Assembly (NCBI GenBank): GCA_039566865.1
Contig: CM076951.1
Location: forward strand, 12,409,484-12,473,483
DNA: 64,000 nt
From: Aurelia coerulea
Lineage: Eukaryota > Cnidaria > Scyphozoa > Semaeostomeae > Ulmaridae
Direction of reading: 5' to 3'
In this document: positions 22,541 through 32,691 of the stretch, one piece after another
How positions within the stretch are numbered: position 1 is the first letter of the stretch
Layout: the number at the start of each line of letters is the position of its first letter
Made by a program: the position numbers and the translations under genes
The notes under the pieces: model-generated
Seen by the model: the letters and a program-made list of their open reading frames with translations, nothing else
Told to the model about the DNA's origin: nothing
Databases searched by the model: none

Positions 22541-23539
22541 ATGAGCCGTAAGGCTATAAAAATTGATGTATTCGTAAAAAAGTTCAGTAAAAACTTCATC
22601 ACTGTACTGGTACATCACTGCAGCGAAACTCTAATCATGAATATGTTTGATCTGTACCAAATTCTGTATCAAGGTAATCTACAATTGATCCAGTGGATGC
22701 AGGCACGAAATCTGATAAAGCCACAAATGAGGTGTGCGGCCAGGAACTGCAGACGGCAAATGCAATTGCAGGCAAGGGATGGCCAAGATGGCTACAGATG
22801 GAGATGCCCCTTCGCAAGATGTCGATCTAGCAAAAGCATCAGAGATGGCAGTTTTTTCGCCCAATCGAACCTCTCACTTCAGCAGCTTATATCTGTGATA
22901 TACTGCTGGTGTGTTGGGATGTCAATGTCAACGACAACTATTGTTGTTGGATTGGCCGAGAAAACTGTCGTCGACTGGTACAACTTTTTAAGAGAAGAGT
23001 GTTCTTCAAAGTTGATGCGGATACCGATGCAAGACAAACTTATCGGCGGTATTGGTGAAATAGTTGAAGTGGATGAATCACAGATGATAAAAAGGAAGCA
23101 CAACCGAGGCTATCTCAGAGAACAGCACGAGCAATGGGTGTTTGGCATGTACGACCGTCAAAGGAGGATCGGATGGATCGAGTTTGTGGACAGGCGAGAT
23201 GCTCCGACACTACTGCCAGTTATCCAACGATATGTACGTCCCGGCACTATGATATACTCTGATGGTTGGGGGGCGTACAATAACTTACAAAACATTGGCT
23301 ATGGGCACGAAAGTGTTATACACGCTGATAACTTCGTCGATCCTGTGACCGGGGTTCATACAAATGGCGTGGAAGCTTACTGGTCCAGGGCAAAGCAGAA
23401 GATCAAGGCTGTATATGGTTCGAGGCTACATATGGTCCCGTCCTATTTGGATGAATTCCTTTGGAGAGAACGCTTTGGGCTACAAACAGCTGAGGCATTT
23501 TACAACATGCTTGCTCACATCGCAGAACACTACAATTAA
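22541..23539 (+). CDS. Merlin (IS1016/ISXO2-like) DDE transposase
   Basis: This 332-residue ORF is intact and of normal length for the family. The N-terminal part holds a four-Cys zinc-binding unit (residues ~67-90: CAARNC ... CPFARC). The RNase-H-like core follows: first Asp in EIVEVDES (~178), second Asp in YSDGWGAY (~241), and the third acidic residue, Glu, in HTNGVEAYWSRAK (~278). FLWRERFG near 307 matches the C-terminal (E)(F)WR motif of IS1595/ISXO2-type enzymes. These define the Merlin superfamily. The start could also be the Met at 22637, because the first 32 residues are not conserved in my recollection. It is the only transposase in the 13885-25098 element and should act on its termini. 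No intron or break is seen, so it may still be active. Confidence 0.93.
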   Translation: MSRKAIKIDVFVKKFSKNFITVLVHHCSETLIMNMFDLYQILYQGNLQLIQWMQARNLIKPQMRCAARNCRRQMQLQARDGQDGYRWRCPFARCRSSKSIRDGSFFAQSNLSLQQLISVIYCWCVGMSMSTTTIVVGLAEKTVVDWYNFLREECSSKLMRIPMQDKLIGGIGEIVEVDESQMIKRKHNRGYLREQHEQWVFGMYDRQRRIGWIEFVDRRDAPTLLPVIQRYVRPGTMIYSDGWGAYNNLQNIGYGHESVIHADNFVDPVTGVHTNGVEAYWSRAKQKIKAVYGSRLHMVPSYLDEFLWRERFGLQTAEAFYNMLAHIAEHYN

Positions 23540-23734
23540 ACACTTTTCATTTAAGACATTTCATTTTTTACCTTTAATACATTTGCATTTCTACTTTGTT
23601 GCCAGCAACTGAATGCTTATATCTAAAATTTTATTCAAATAAGGTAGCAAATAATTATTGCTGTTGTTATTATAGTTATTGTCTTGTGTGACATCATCAG
23701 TCAGCTAGGTTGTGCCTATTCTATTTTCCAGAAT

Positions 23735-24420
23735 CGGTATATCTTTGCGAAAAAAGCAAAGCCTATGACCTTAAAGTTTAGGCAAAAATGATAATTTTCA
23801 AAATCGGCCTATCTTTCCAAAAAAGCAAAGCCTATGACCTTAAAGTTTAGGCAAAAATAAGAATTTTCAAAATCGGCCTACTTTTGCGAAAAAAGCAAAG
23901 CCTATGACCTCAAAGTTTAGGCAAAAATAAGAATTTTCAAAATCGGCCTATTTCTCCAAAAAAAAACAAAGAAGAATTTTCAAAATGTCAATTTTTCCAA
24001 AAAGCAAAGCCTATGACCTCGAAGTTTAGGAAAAAATAAGAATTTTCAAAATCGGCCTATTTCTCCAAAAAAACAAAGCCTATGACCTTAAAGTTTAGGA
24101 AAAAATAAGAATTTTCAAAATATTTTTGCGAAAAAAGCAAACCTTACCTCAAAGTTTAAGAATTTTCAAAATCGGCCTAATTCTCCAAAAAAAAAGAAGA
24201 ATTTTCAAAATGTCTATTTTTCCAAAAAGCAAAGCCTATTACCTTAAAGTTTAGGAAAAAAGAAGAATTTTCAAAATCGGCCTAATTTTTCCAAAAAGCA
24301 AAGCCTATTACCTTAAAGTTTAGGAAAAAATAAGAATTTTCAAAATCGGCCTATTTCTCCAAAAAAGCAAAGCCTATGACCTCAAAGTTTAGGCGAAAAA
24401 AGTTTTAAAAATCGGCCTAT
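23735..24420 (-). repeat. Right subterminal array of ~66-bp repeats
   Basis: About ten units of the type AAAAAGCAAAGCCTATGACC...AAAATCGGCCTATTTCTCC, inverse to the left array at 14576-15430. Several units carry partial deletions (for example near 23970 and 24120), unlike the left array. Confidence 0.9.
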
Positions 24421-25098
24421 TTTTCCAAAAAAAAGGAAAAAAAAACAGGAATAAGGATTTTTTTAAATAGGATTTTTAAAAAAGGTTTACTTCTGTGAAA
24501 AAGTGAAGGTTGAGGCATTACCTTTTGGCAAGGAAAAGACTCTGATACCCCCAGCACGAAACCCTCTGGCCCTGTAGCCCTGGCGCTAACAATAGACAAA
24601 TGGAATCGAGGTTGCCTCGCTTGGATGTTGGCTTGGATTTTGGCGCGAAACAGATAATTATTTGGCGGTGGCGCCGCCAGTTCGCAAGAAACCAGGTGGA
24701 AGTGGCGCTCAAATTTTCATTTACAGCCTTGGTGGTGTAGAGAAAAGACCTGCTCATGGCGGTGAGTTTACAAAGTAGTTTCTACAGCATTTGTTTCTTG
24801 TTGTTAATGTTGGTGAAAGGCTGCCTTGTTTAGGCCATGAATCGGTGTCTGCAGTCAACGTTTTAGGCCAAAGAAGTCGTCATTTTTCGTGTTCGTACCG
24901 ACCAAGTGGTACGTTCGGTAAGCGACTTATGTTGCGAAGTTTAGGCCAGATCACTGCGATCATGTTTTGCCGATAACTTTCCTCGTAGGGGGGTTACCCC
25001 AAATATTATTGCATATTCAGACTCCTTAGAGTACAGGCTTTCATATAGTATATACCTTATATATATATAAACGATGTTCCGAATTCGTAAGTTCCGCC
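24408..25098. repeat. Merlin right terminal inverted repeat
   Basis: Mirror of 13885-14575. It ends CGTAAGTTCCGCC directly before the second GGATAATT. Confidence 0.9.
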
Positions 25099-25407
25099 GG
25101 ATAATTAGCTGCTTCTGACTCATTGATGTTGCACAGGAGTTATACTCGTTTTTTTGTGTAGCTGAAGGATAACAGCAACCCAAATAATGCTGCAATTCAT
25201 GAACTGCTATTTCAAAATTTAACTTCTACCAAAACCATCACGCAGGAACTCCTTCCTTTTCAAAACTGACAATTTTATCTTTATCTCCTGGTTACTTCAA
25301 TGACAAAAGTTCATAGATTTGCTCCCATGATCATTCTGGTTGCTATTTTCAATTTTCATGACATTTTTCAGAAGTTGGAGTTTCTAACTTGTTCTCTTTC
25401 ATCATAG

Positions 25408-25465
25408 CACTCTAGCTTCAATTGCTGACGTCATGAAGAGTTAAGAGGGTTGAGGAGAAAAGCGG
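25408..25465 (+). other. Microexon-like block, type b, copy 2
   Basis: TTTCATCATAG precedes it and GTAAGAT follows it. Compared with 13311-13370 it has lost 2 nt and carries stops in the matching frame, so it is probably a dead copy. Confidence 0.35.
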
Positions 25466-25728
25466 GTAAGATCATAATTTCATACTTAAAATTTTCATTT
25501 GTGGTTGAGAGAAAGTGGAGCGCTAGATCAGCATATTTTCAATTTCTATTCTTAGTTTTGAATATATGTGAAACAGTTCTGCGTCTTGAATGCACGAACT
25601 TGTTCAAGTGGTCAGCAATCATAGCAATTTGTTATCAACCATGCAAGTAGCATCATCCAATTTTCATTTTCATTTTTTTGTATTCTTGAGTTGGTTACAG
25701 ATAAACTGTTCTTTTTCCTTCCTCCAAG

Positions 25729-25767
25729 CTCCTGTCAATTTGTAAATGCAAAGCAAGGAGAAAACTG
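25729..25767 (+). other. Microexon-like block, type a, copy 3
   Basis: Polypyrimidine tract plus CCAAG precede it and GTTAGT follows it. It is nearly identical to the block at 12359. Confidence 0.35.
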
Positions 25768-26140
25768 GTTAGTTGACAATTCCCTTTAATTTGCTATTCC
25801 TTATATTTGAGTATTATAACATTGAAGCACCTTATCGTGGACATTAATTGATTAGTCTGAAACATCTTGGAAGCTGGCAGGGTACAGAAATGGAAGAAAC
25901 ATATTTTTGAAAATTTTGAATTGAAGACTTTGATGTAGAAATTTCCCATCATTTTTGTCCTGATACGATACTGGTCCCCATGGTTCAGAGGCAATGAAGT
26001 CACACAGGAGCTATACTCATGTTGATACTGGGTGAGCAAGAAATATGTTCTCACTTTCACATGCCACCGATAAATCATACACTGGACCAAGTTCACACAT
26101 ATTTCTTTGAATCCTTTGTGAATATCCTGTATCATTCTTT

Positions 26141-26746
26141 GTTGTTCTTAGTTGATTTTTGGATACATACTTATTGATGTGTATGCATACAACTTCTTGA
26201 AATTTATTTGCCTGCAGGGTAAATCCACGTCAATGAGGGACAGTCTGTTAACCATGTACTCTTAGATTTTGCTGATTCTAGGTTTATTCATTTAAGCATG
26301 ATGATAAAAGTAATATATCCAAATTTCAGCTCAGTACCATTCTTCATTCTGGAAATATCTTATTTCAAAGTTTTGACATTTTTAGGCCTAATTTGTCATT
26401 GGCCGCCATTTTGAATTTACACTTTTAGTGAAATTAGCTATCTTTTGATCACCTTTTCAGAATTTTATCATCCAAATGTGTTTTTCACATCAATTTGGGG
26501 TGGAGAGCCCAGAAATAACCTCAAAACTATGATACAACCAACAGAAATCCTCATAAATGCACTATTAAGTTTGATCCAACAATGTTCCTTTGTTCATACT
26601 TGACTAATCTTTTGCAATGTTGCTTGAATTTGACAAAACTGATATTTTGCAGGCAAACAGTTTGCACCTACTTTCATGGGAAAAATCTTTTCAGACAAAC
26701 CTACCATCAAAGAGTTATCCATGTTCAATCATTTGCCTTATGTTTG
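26141..26746. other. No recognisable feature
   Basis: AT-rich and noncoding as far as I can see. Confidence 0.4.
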
Positions 26747-26916
26747 TATCAGTAGTGAACCACCTTAACAAATCGTTTTTTTGTGTTTTAAGGTGGCTTA
26801 CTACTGAAATTTTCAAAATCATGGAACAGTGATAAGGTGGTTTACTACCAAGTAAAAATAAGTTAAAACACACAAAAAGCGATTGGTTAAGGTGGTTCAA
26901 TACTGATAAAACTTTC
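26747..26916. mobile_element. Small inverted-repeat element (AAGGTGGTTYACTACT)
   Basis: AGTAGTGAACCACCTTAACAA...TTTTTGTGTTTTAA at 26750 is mirrored by TTAAAACACACAAAAAGCG...TTAAGGTGGTTCAATACT at 26873-26914. Two more AAGGTGG(C/T)TTACTAC copies lie between. It is a 170-bp foldback MITE. Confidence 0.6.
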
Positions 26917-27712
26917 ACATTAATACACAGTTTAGGTGTCCCATCGCTCATGGTTTGCAAACAATGGGTAAAAGAGTTGCAAACCTGCTACGGTTCCTGC
27001 AACTTGCATTACACTTCTGTAACTTTCTTTCTAAATGCAACATTATGGTGCCAACGTGCTACCAAATACTTTACAAACGTAGATGTTGTTGTTGCGCATA
27101 ATACAAATACAAGGACAAACAATTGAACATGGATAATTTGCATCAAGAAAGCTGTTCTTTTGTTTTCAGCTGTTGGAGCAACAAGCAAGCATATGCTGCT
27201 CCAGAAAATACTTATTCGTATGGATGTCAATGAAGAACTGATGTCTGGTGAAAAATGTTGGGAAGGCCTTTGGTAAATTTTGGGAACAATGAAAATGAAC
27301 TGATTGAATTGCATCATTGGCAGAAGTAGTACAGAGAATAGTAGTAGTCAGGTGCTGATGAAGTTAGATGCAAGTTGTGGTATAAAATGTTATCATTGCA
27401 TCGTTCGGCTTTTCAAATGCTTCAATCCATGATAGCAAGAATCAATAAAATCCATCAAAAGTGTCCTAAAAGTACTGTGTCCCACCTGCTGTCCAAGAGC
27501 TGTGATTTCAATTGTTTTTTCTTTCTGAAAATTTTTTGCAGGAAAGGGTTAGCATATGAAACCTTATTTGAATAAACTACAGACAATTGATTGCAACAAT
27601 GTGGTGCAGACAGACTGCACAAAGCTTTTTTGGGATTCACTCTGTACATAGATTGAGTCCAAGGGTGGGCATGTTACACTGGGGCAATCGTCATACTTTT
27701 GAGGCCAGGTCC
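26917..27712. other. No firmly supported gene
   Basis: One stretch at 27175-27250 has an AG in front (TTTTCAG), an open frame and a GTGAAA behind it. It could be an exon, but nothing confirms it. Confidence 0.3.
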
Positions 27713-29736
27713 ATAACGCGGAACACGCGGAACTCGCGGAACAGAATTTTCCGCGAGATATAATTCTGCGTTATTCACTGGCGTATTAGGCAAAAGTCCA
27801 TAACGCGGAATTGAAAAACGCGAAATTTTTTTTCAAGCCCTGAAAATTGCATTCTTAATTCAAAGTCATTCTTGGATCTTGAAAACACTTTTAAACAGTG
27901 CACTTGCGCCCCTCCTCAAGTTCTGCCTACTATTGCATCGTTGTTGTTATTATTCATTTTGGCTAGGCCCATCGAAGTCAGTGGCCTAACTATGAACAAT
28001 GTTGACATTGTGTTGGCAAATTCAGAAGAAAAGCCACGTTCTCCTATTAACTCATCAGTAGGAAGAATCAAACAAACAGAGATTCATCTGCTTTACCTTC
28101 AAACTTTGCTGAGAAAATTCTCGAAAAATTTCCGCGAGATTGAGTTCCGCGTTATTCACTGGCGTATTAGGCAAAAGTCCATAACGCGGAATTGAAAAAC
28201 GCGGAAATTTTTTTAAGCACTGAATGTTACGTTCTTTATTCAAAGTCATCCTTTGATCTTCGAAACACTTTTAAACAGTGCACTTGCGCCCCTCTTCAGG
28301 ATCGGCCTACTATTGCATCTTCGTTGTTATTATTCTCTTGGCTAGGCTCTTCGAGGTCAGTGGCCTGACTATGAATGATGTTGACATTGTGTTGGCAAAT
28401 TCAGAAGTAAAGCCTAGCCAAATAAATAACAACACAGATGCAATAGTAGGCCGATCCTGAAGAGGGGCGCAAGTGCACTGTTTAGAAGTGTTTCGAAGAT
28501 CCAAGGATGGATTTGAATAAAGAATGTAATCTTCCGGGCTTGAAAAAAATTTCCGCGTTTTTCAATTCCGCGTTACGGACTTTTGCCTAATACGCCAGTG
28601 AATAACGCGGAACTCAATTTCGCGGAAATTTTTCGAGAATTTTCTCAGCAAGGTTTGAAGGAAAAACAGATGAATTTTTGCAGGCAACCTGGCTTTACTT
28701 CTGAATTTGTCAGCATTGTTCATAGTTAGGCCACTGACCTCGATGGGCCTAGCCAAATGAATAATAACAACACCAATGCAATAGTACGCCGATCCTGAAG
28801 AGGGGCGCAAGTGCACTGTTTAAATGTGTTTGAAAAAAGAATGTAATTTTCAAGGCTTGAAAAAAATTTCCCCGTTGTTCAATTCCCCGTTATGGACTTT
28901 TGCCTAACACACCCGTGAATAACGCGGAACTCAATTTCGCGGAAATTTTTCGAGAATTTTCTCAACAAAGTTTGAAGGAAAAAGAGATGAATGTCTGTTG
29001 GTTTGATTCTTCCTACTGATGAGTTAAACGGAGAACATGGCATTACTTCCGAAGTTTCCAACACAATGTCAACATTGTTCATAGTTAAGCCACTGACCTT
29101 GATGATGGGCCTAGCCAAATGAATAATAACAACACAGATGCAATAGTAGGTCGATCCTGAAGAGGGGCGCAAGTGCACTGTTTAAAAGTGTTTCCAAGAT
29201 CCAAGGATGACTTTGAATTAAGAATTTTTTAGGGCTTGAAAAAAATGTCCGCGTTTTTCAATTCCGCGTTATGGACTTTTGCCCAATACGCCAGTGAATA
29301 ACGCGGACATTTTTCGAGAATGTTCATAGCAAAGTTTGAAGGAAAACAGATTAATTTCTGTTGGTTTGATTCTTCCTACTGATGAGTTAAACGAAGAATG
29401 TGGCTTTACTTCTGAATTTGCCAACACAATGTCAACATCATTCATAGTTAGGCCACTGACCTCGATTGGCCTAGCCAAGTGAATAATAACAACGCAGATG
29501 CAATAGTAGGCCGATCGTGAAGAGGGGCGCAAGTGCACTGTTTAAAAGTGTTTCAAAGATCAAAGGATGACTTTGAATAAAGAACGTAACATTCAATGCT
29601 TAAAAAAATGTCCGCGTTTTTCAATTCCGCGTTATGGACTTTTGCCCAATACGCCAGTGAATAACGCGGAAAAACTATATCTCGCGGAAAAATTCTGTTC
29701 CGCGGTTTCCGCGGTTTCCGCGTTATGGACCTGGCC
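27713..29736. mobile_element. 2.0-kb palindromic element built of CGCGTTATGGAC repeats
   Basis: Both ends read GGCCAGGTCCATAACGCGG facing inward. Inside, blocks of about 300-400 bp are repeated: about two in + orientation (27780-28430) and four in - orientation (28440-29720). Each contains CAAAAGTCCATAACGCGGAA, a spacer similar to AGTGGCCTAACTATGAACAATGTTGAC, and GTGCACTTGCGCCCCTC. The inverted half and the local array make a large foldback structure. The ORFs here recur in every block and are repeat artefacts. Confidence 0.8.
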
Positions 29737-29745
29737 ATTTTTTGA

Positions 29746-30619
29746 CGGCTTCTGTAAAATGCGGGTCCGCAGGTCCGATAAAATGCGGGTCCCACTCCAA
29801 AATTGGTGGCGGGTCTCCCTGTGTAAGGCGCGCTACAGCGGTTGACGGGTCTTGCGAGGCTTACGCCCACTTCCTGTTTTCATCCTCAAATGCTTGCGTT
29901 CAACCTAGCCTATGTTCCAGACTCCAGAAAAATCAATAAACAAGCCTAATGAATATGCTGCAAACATTTTCATCAAACTATGGCTTTGTTTATTCCAAAT
30001 CAAATTAAGCAAGTTATAAAGCAAAACGAGCAAGCGGAAGTACCCTTCGGATTCATAGAAAAATAAACAAGTTTTCCAATGCTCAGCATTACGATATTTT
30101 GGTGATCTTCTCTGTGTCAGAATCTTAAAGGCCATTTTTTCGTTATTTCACTATATCGCTATTTCGTTATTTCGCTATTTCATTTTTTCGTTGAATACCG
30201 TGCAGATGCTATTCATTGTTAGCCGTGTAAAAAGTATCGAACGATGCGTTGGGACTTCCCCGTGTGAAGGGATCCCCTCCAAAGTACAAAGTTCTCCCAT
30301 ATTTGCATTGGAATTGAAATTCTTTGCAAGCTGTGACTCAGGATCTTTTCATTGATCAGGTACGATTTCACAATGCATTCTTTTCTTTGTAACCTTTGTG
30401 ACGATCGGCATCACCATTCAATCCCATTGATCGATATGGGTTTCACTTGATGAATTGTAGCGATGATGAATTCTTCAGCGATGATGATCGCTTCGTTCTG
30501 AACAAAGGGATCCTTGCCGCATACAGCCGCCGTTTGTATGTGGCCGTGGGACCTACATTCAAAGAGACCCGCAGACCCGCATTTTATCGGACCTGCGGAC
30601 CCGCATTTTACAGAAGCCG
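29746..30619. mobile_element. 874-bp inverted-repeat element with 9-bp duplication
   Basis: Ends of about 46 bp (CGGCTTCTGTAAAATGCGGG... and its reverse complement) flank 780 bp of noncoding sequence. Direct flanks ATTTTTTGA (29737-29745) and ATTTTTCGA (30620-30628) form a 9-bp duplication with one mismatch. Each end holds two copies of TAAAATGCGGGTC. A 9-bp duplication fits Mutator-like elements, among others. Confidence 0.7.
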
Positions 30620-31617
30620 ATTTTTCGAACCCACATCGCTTTTTATGTAAAAATCGAGAATTGCAAGCCAGACTCCTTTACACTTTGTGAAAATATGGTA
30701 TGAGCTAAAAATAAGTGCTCTTGACAGTGATGTTCCTTATAAGATGGAGCATCTTTTGTCGTATAGTGACAGCAAACTTCTAAGAAGGGGAGAATAATAT
30801 ATCAGAAAGTAAAAGAGCAATTTTTCGAACCCACATTGCTTTTTATGTAAACATCGAGAATTGCAAGCCAGACTCTTTTACACTTTGTGAAAATATGGTA
30901 TGAGCTAAAAATAAGTGCTCTTCACAGTGATGTTCCTTATAAGATGGAGCATCTTTTGTCGTATAGTGACAGCAAACTTCTAAGAAGGGGAGAATAATAT
31001 ATAAGAAAGTAAAAGAGCAATTTTTCGAACCCACATCGCTTTTAATGTAAAAATTGAGAATTGCAAGCCAGACTCTTTTACACTTTGTGAAAATATGATA
31101 TGAGCTAAAAATAAGCGCTCTTCACAGTGATGTTCCTTATAAGATGGAGCATCTTTTGTTGTATAGTGACAGCAAACTTTTAGGAAGGGGACAATAATAT
31201 ATAAGAAAGTAAAAGAGCAATTTGTCGAACCCACATCGCTTTTTATGTAAAAATCGAGAATTGCAAGCCAGACTCTTTTACACTTTGTGAAAATATGGTA
31301 TGAGCTAAAAATAAGTGCTCTTCATAGTGATGTTCCTTATAAGATGGAGCATCTTTTGTAGTATAGTGACAGCAAACTTCTAAGAAGGGGAGAATAATAT
31401 ATAAGAAAGTAAAAGAGCAATTTGTCGAACCCACATCGCTTTTTATGTAAAAATCGAGAATTGCAAGCCAGACTCTTTTACACTTTGTGAAAATATGGTA
31501 CGAGCTAAAAATAAGTGCTCTTCACAGTGATGTTCCTTATAAGATGGAGCATCTTTTGTCGTATAGTGACAGCAAACTTCTAAGAAGGGGAGAATAATAT
31601 ATAAGAAAGTAAAAGAG
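30620..31617. repeat. 200-bp satellite, left block (5 units)
   Basis: Units start at about 30626, 30826, 31026, 31226 and 31426. Each runs CGAACCCACATCGC...AATTGCAAGCCAGACTC...GATGTTCCTTATAAGATGGAG...AAGTAAAAGAGCAATTTTT. They are nearly identical. The repeated short minus-strand ORFs are artefacts of the satellite. Confidence 0.95.
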
Positions 31618-32691
31618 CGACGTTACTAAAACACGGAACAAGCGGAACAAGGCAGTAACAAGCGGAACTAGTGCGTAACAAGCGGAACAGGTCAGTAACA
31701 AGCGGAACAAGCGAGGAACAACCAAGCGGAACAGCAAGGAACATCTGTCTCTATCCCAAGTGGAGTTCAAAATATGTTGAAATGAAAGAGTCGCGCGGCA
31801 TTAGATAATAAGCCATAATAAGTCAAGAAGATTGGAGGGTAAAGAGCAGAAAAAAGGCGCCGCATGTCCCAAAGGAGTCCAGAGTGGTTGCAATGGATCA
31901 TGAATAAGGAAGCAAAGGTGTGTGTGTCTCTTCTTTCTTCTGCACCTTATTGTTGCCACAACTTTCTCACCATTCTTTTTCTTTCTTTTCGGCTTTCTTT
32001 CCCATTCATCTTTTTGTGTAGACTGGCTACACAATCTCTGTATGCTCCTTAGAACTGATGTAACTAGTCTACTTTTTGTGCACTTGAATATTTCGAGCCC
32101 AGGCGTGGGGGGGGGGGGGTTCTTAGTATATTTGACCAACGGGGATGGGCCGTTTTTAAGAGTATCGCTTTCACCAATTTTTTCTAGCACAGGGTATCAA
32201 AATGAGGCAATTTTTCTAGAGCAGGTTGGCAAAAGATGTCAAAGGGGAAAATTCTGCTAGATCAGGTCGTTTTTTGGTAAAAAATTTCATGTATTTTGAG
32301 TATGCTTTTCACCAATTTTTTCTAGAACAGGTTATCATTTGGAGCGAAAAATTCTGGAGCAGGGTAAACAAATTTTCGTGGGCACACCAACATACAAATT
32401 TAAGTCGAGTGCCCCCCCCCCCCCCCCCCGGATCTCGAAGCAAAGCTGTTTGAAGTTTTGAATAGTTTTATACAGGAAACAAATGAAATAAAAAAAATTT
32501 ATTATGGTTTATTATCTAATACCGCGCGCTACTCTTTCATTTCAACATATTTCGAACTCCCCTTGGGATAGACACAGATGTTCCTTGCTGTTCCACTTGT
32601 TACTGAAATGTTCCGCTTGTTACTGGCTTGTTCCGCACTTGTTCCGCTTGTTACTGCCTTGTTCCTCTTGTTCCGTGTTTTAGTAACGTCG
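31618..32691. mobile_element. 1.07-kb element with 10-bp duplication, copy 1 (in satellite)
   Basis: Termini CGACGTTACTAAAACACGG and its reverse complement are flanked by AGTAAAAGAG on both sides (31608-31617 and 32692-32701), which is satellite sequence present once in an empty unit. Each arm of about 120 bp is made of tandem GTAACAAGCGGAAC units. The middle is noncoding and holds a G-run-bounded module (32107-32429). No transposase is present. The duplication size points to a Mutator-like or similar source. Confidence 0.85.

Larger units (their letters stand above)
13885..25098. mobile_element. Merlin DNA transposon, 11.2 kb, with kinase cargo
   Basis: The element is bounded by near-identical inverted termini beginning GGCGGAACTTACGAATTCGG and flanked by a perfect 8-bp duplication. 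This agrees with the 8-9 bp duplications known for the Merlin/IS1016 superfamily. It encodes a Merlin transposase (22541-23539, +) and a spliced protein-kinase gene (18119-19913, -). Known Merlin elements are a few kb long, so 11.2 kb with a host-type gene is unusual. The two termini differ at only a few positions over about 700 bp, so the insertion is recent. Interior parts include nested MITEs, a 200-bp tandem repeat and long 70-bp arrays next to each terminus. Confidence 0.9.
25099..26140 (+). repeat. Tandem locus repeat, rest of unit 2 and unit 3
   Basis: 25107-25407 continues unit 2 exactly where it stopped at 13884 (TGACTCATTGATGTTGCACAGGAG, as near 12830 in unit 1). Unit 3 starts at about 25502 and repeats the GTGAAACAGTTCTGCG block. 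Confidence 0.75.

Noticed and set aside
27872..29870. Repeated ORFs with LARPIEVSGLTMN-type phrases
   Set aside because: They recur because the noncoding block is repeated, and they carry frame breaks between blocks.
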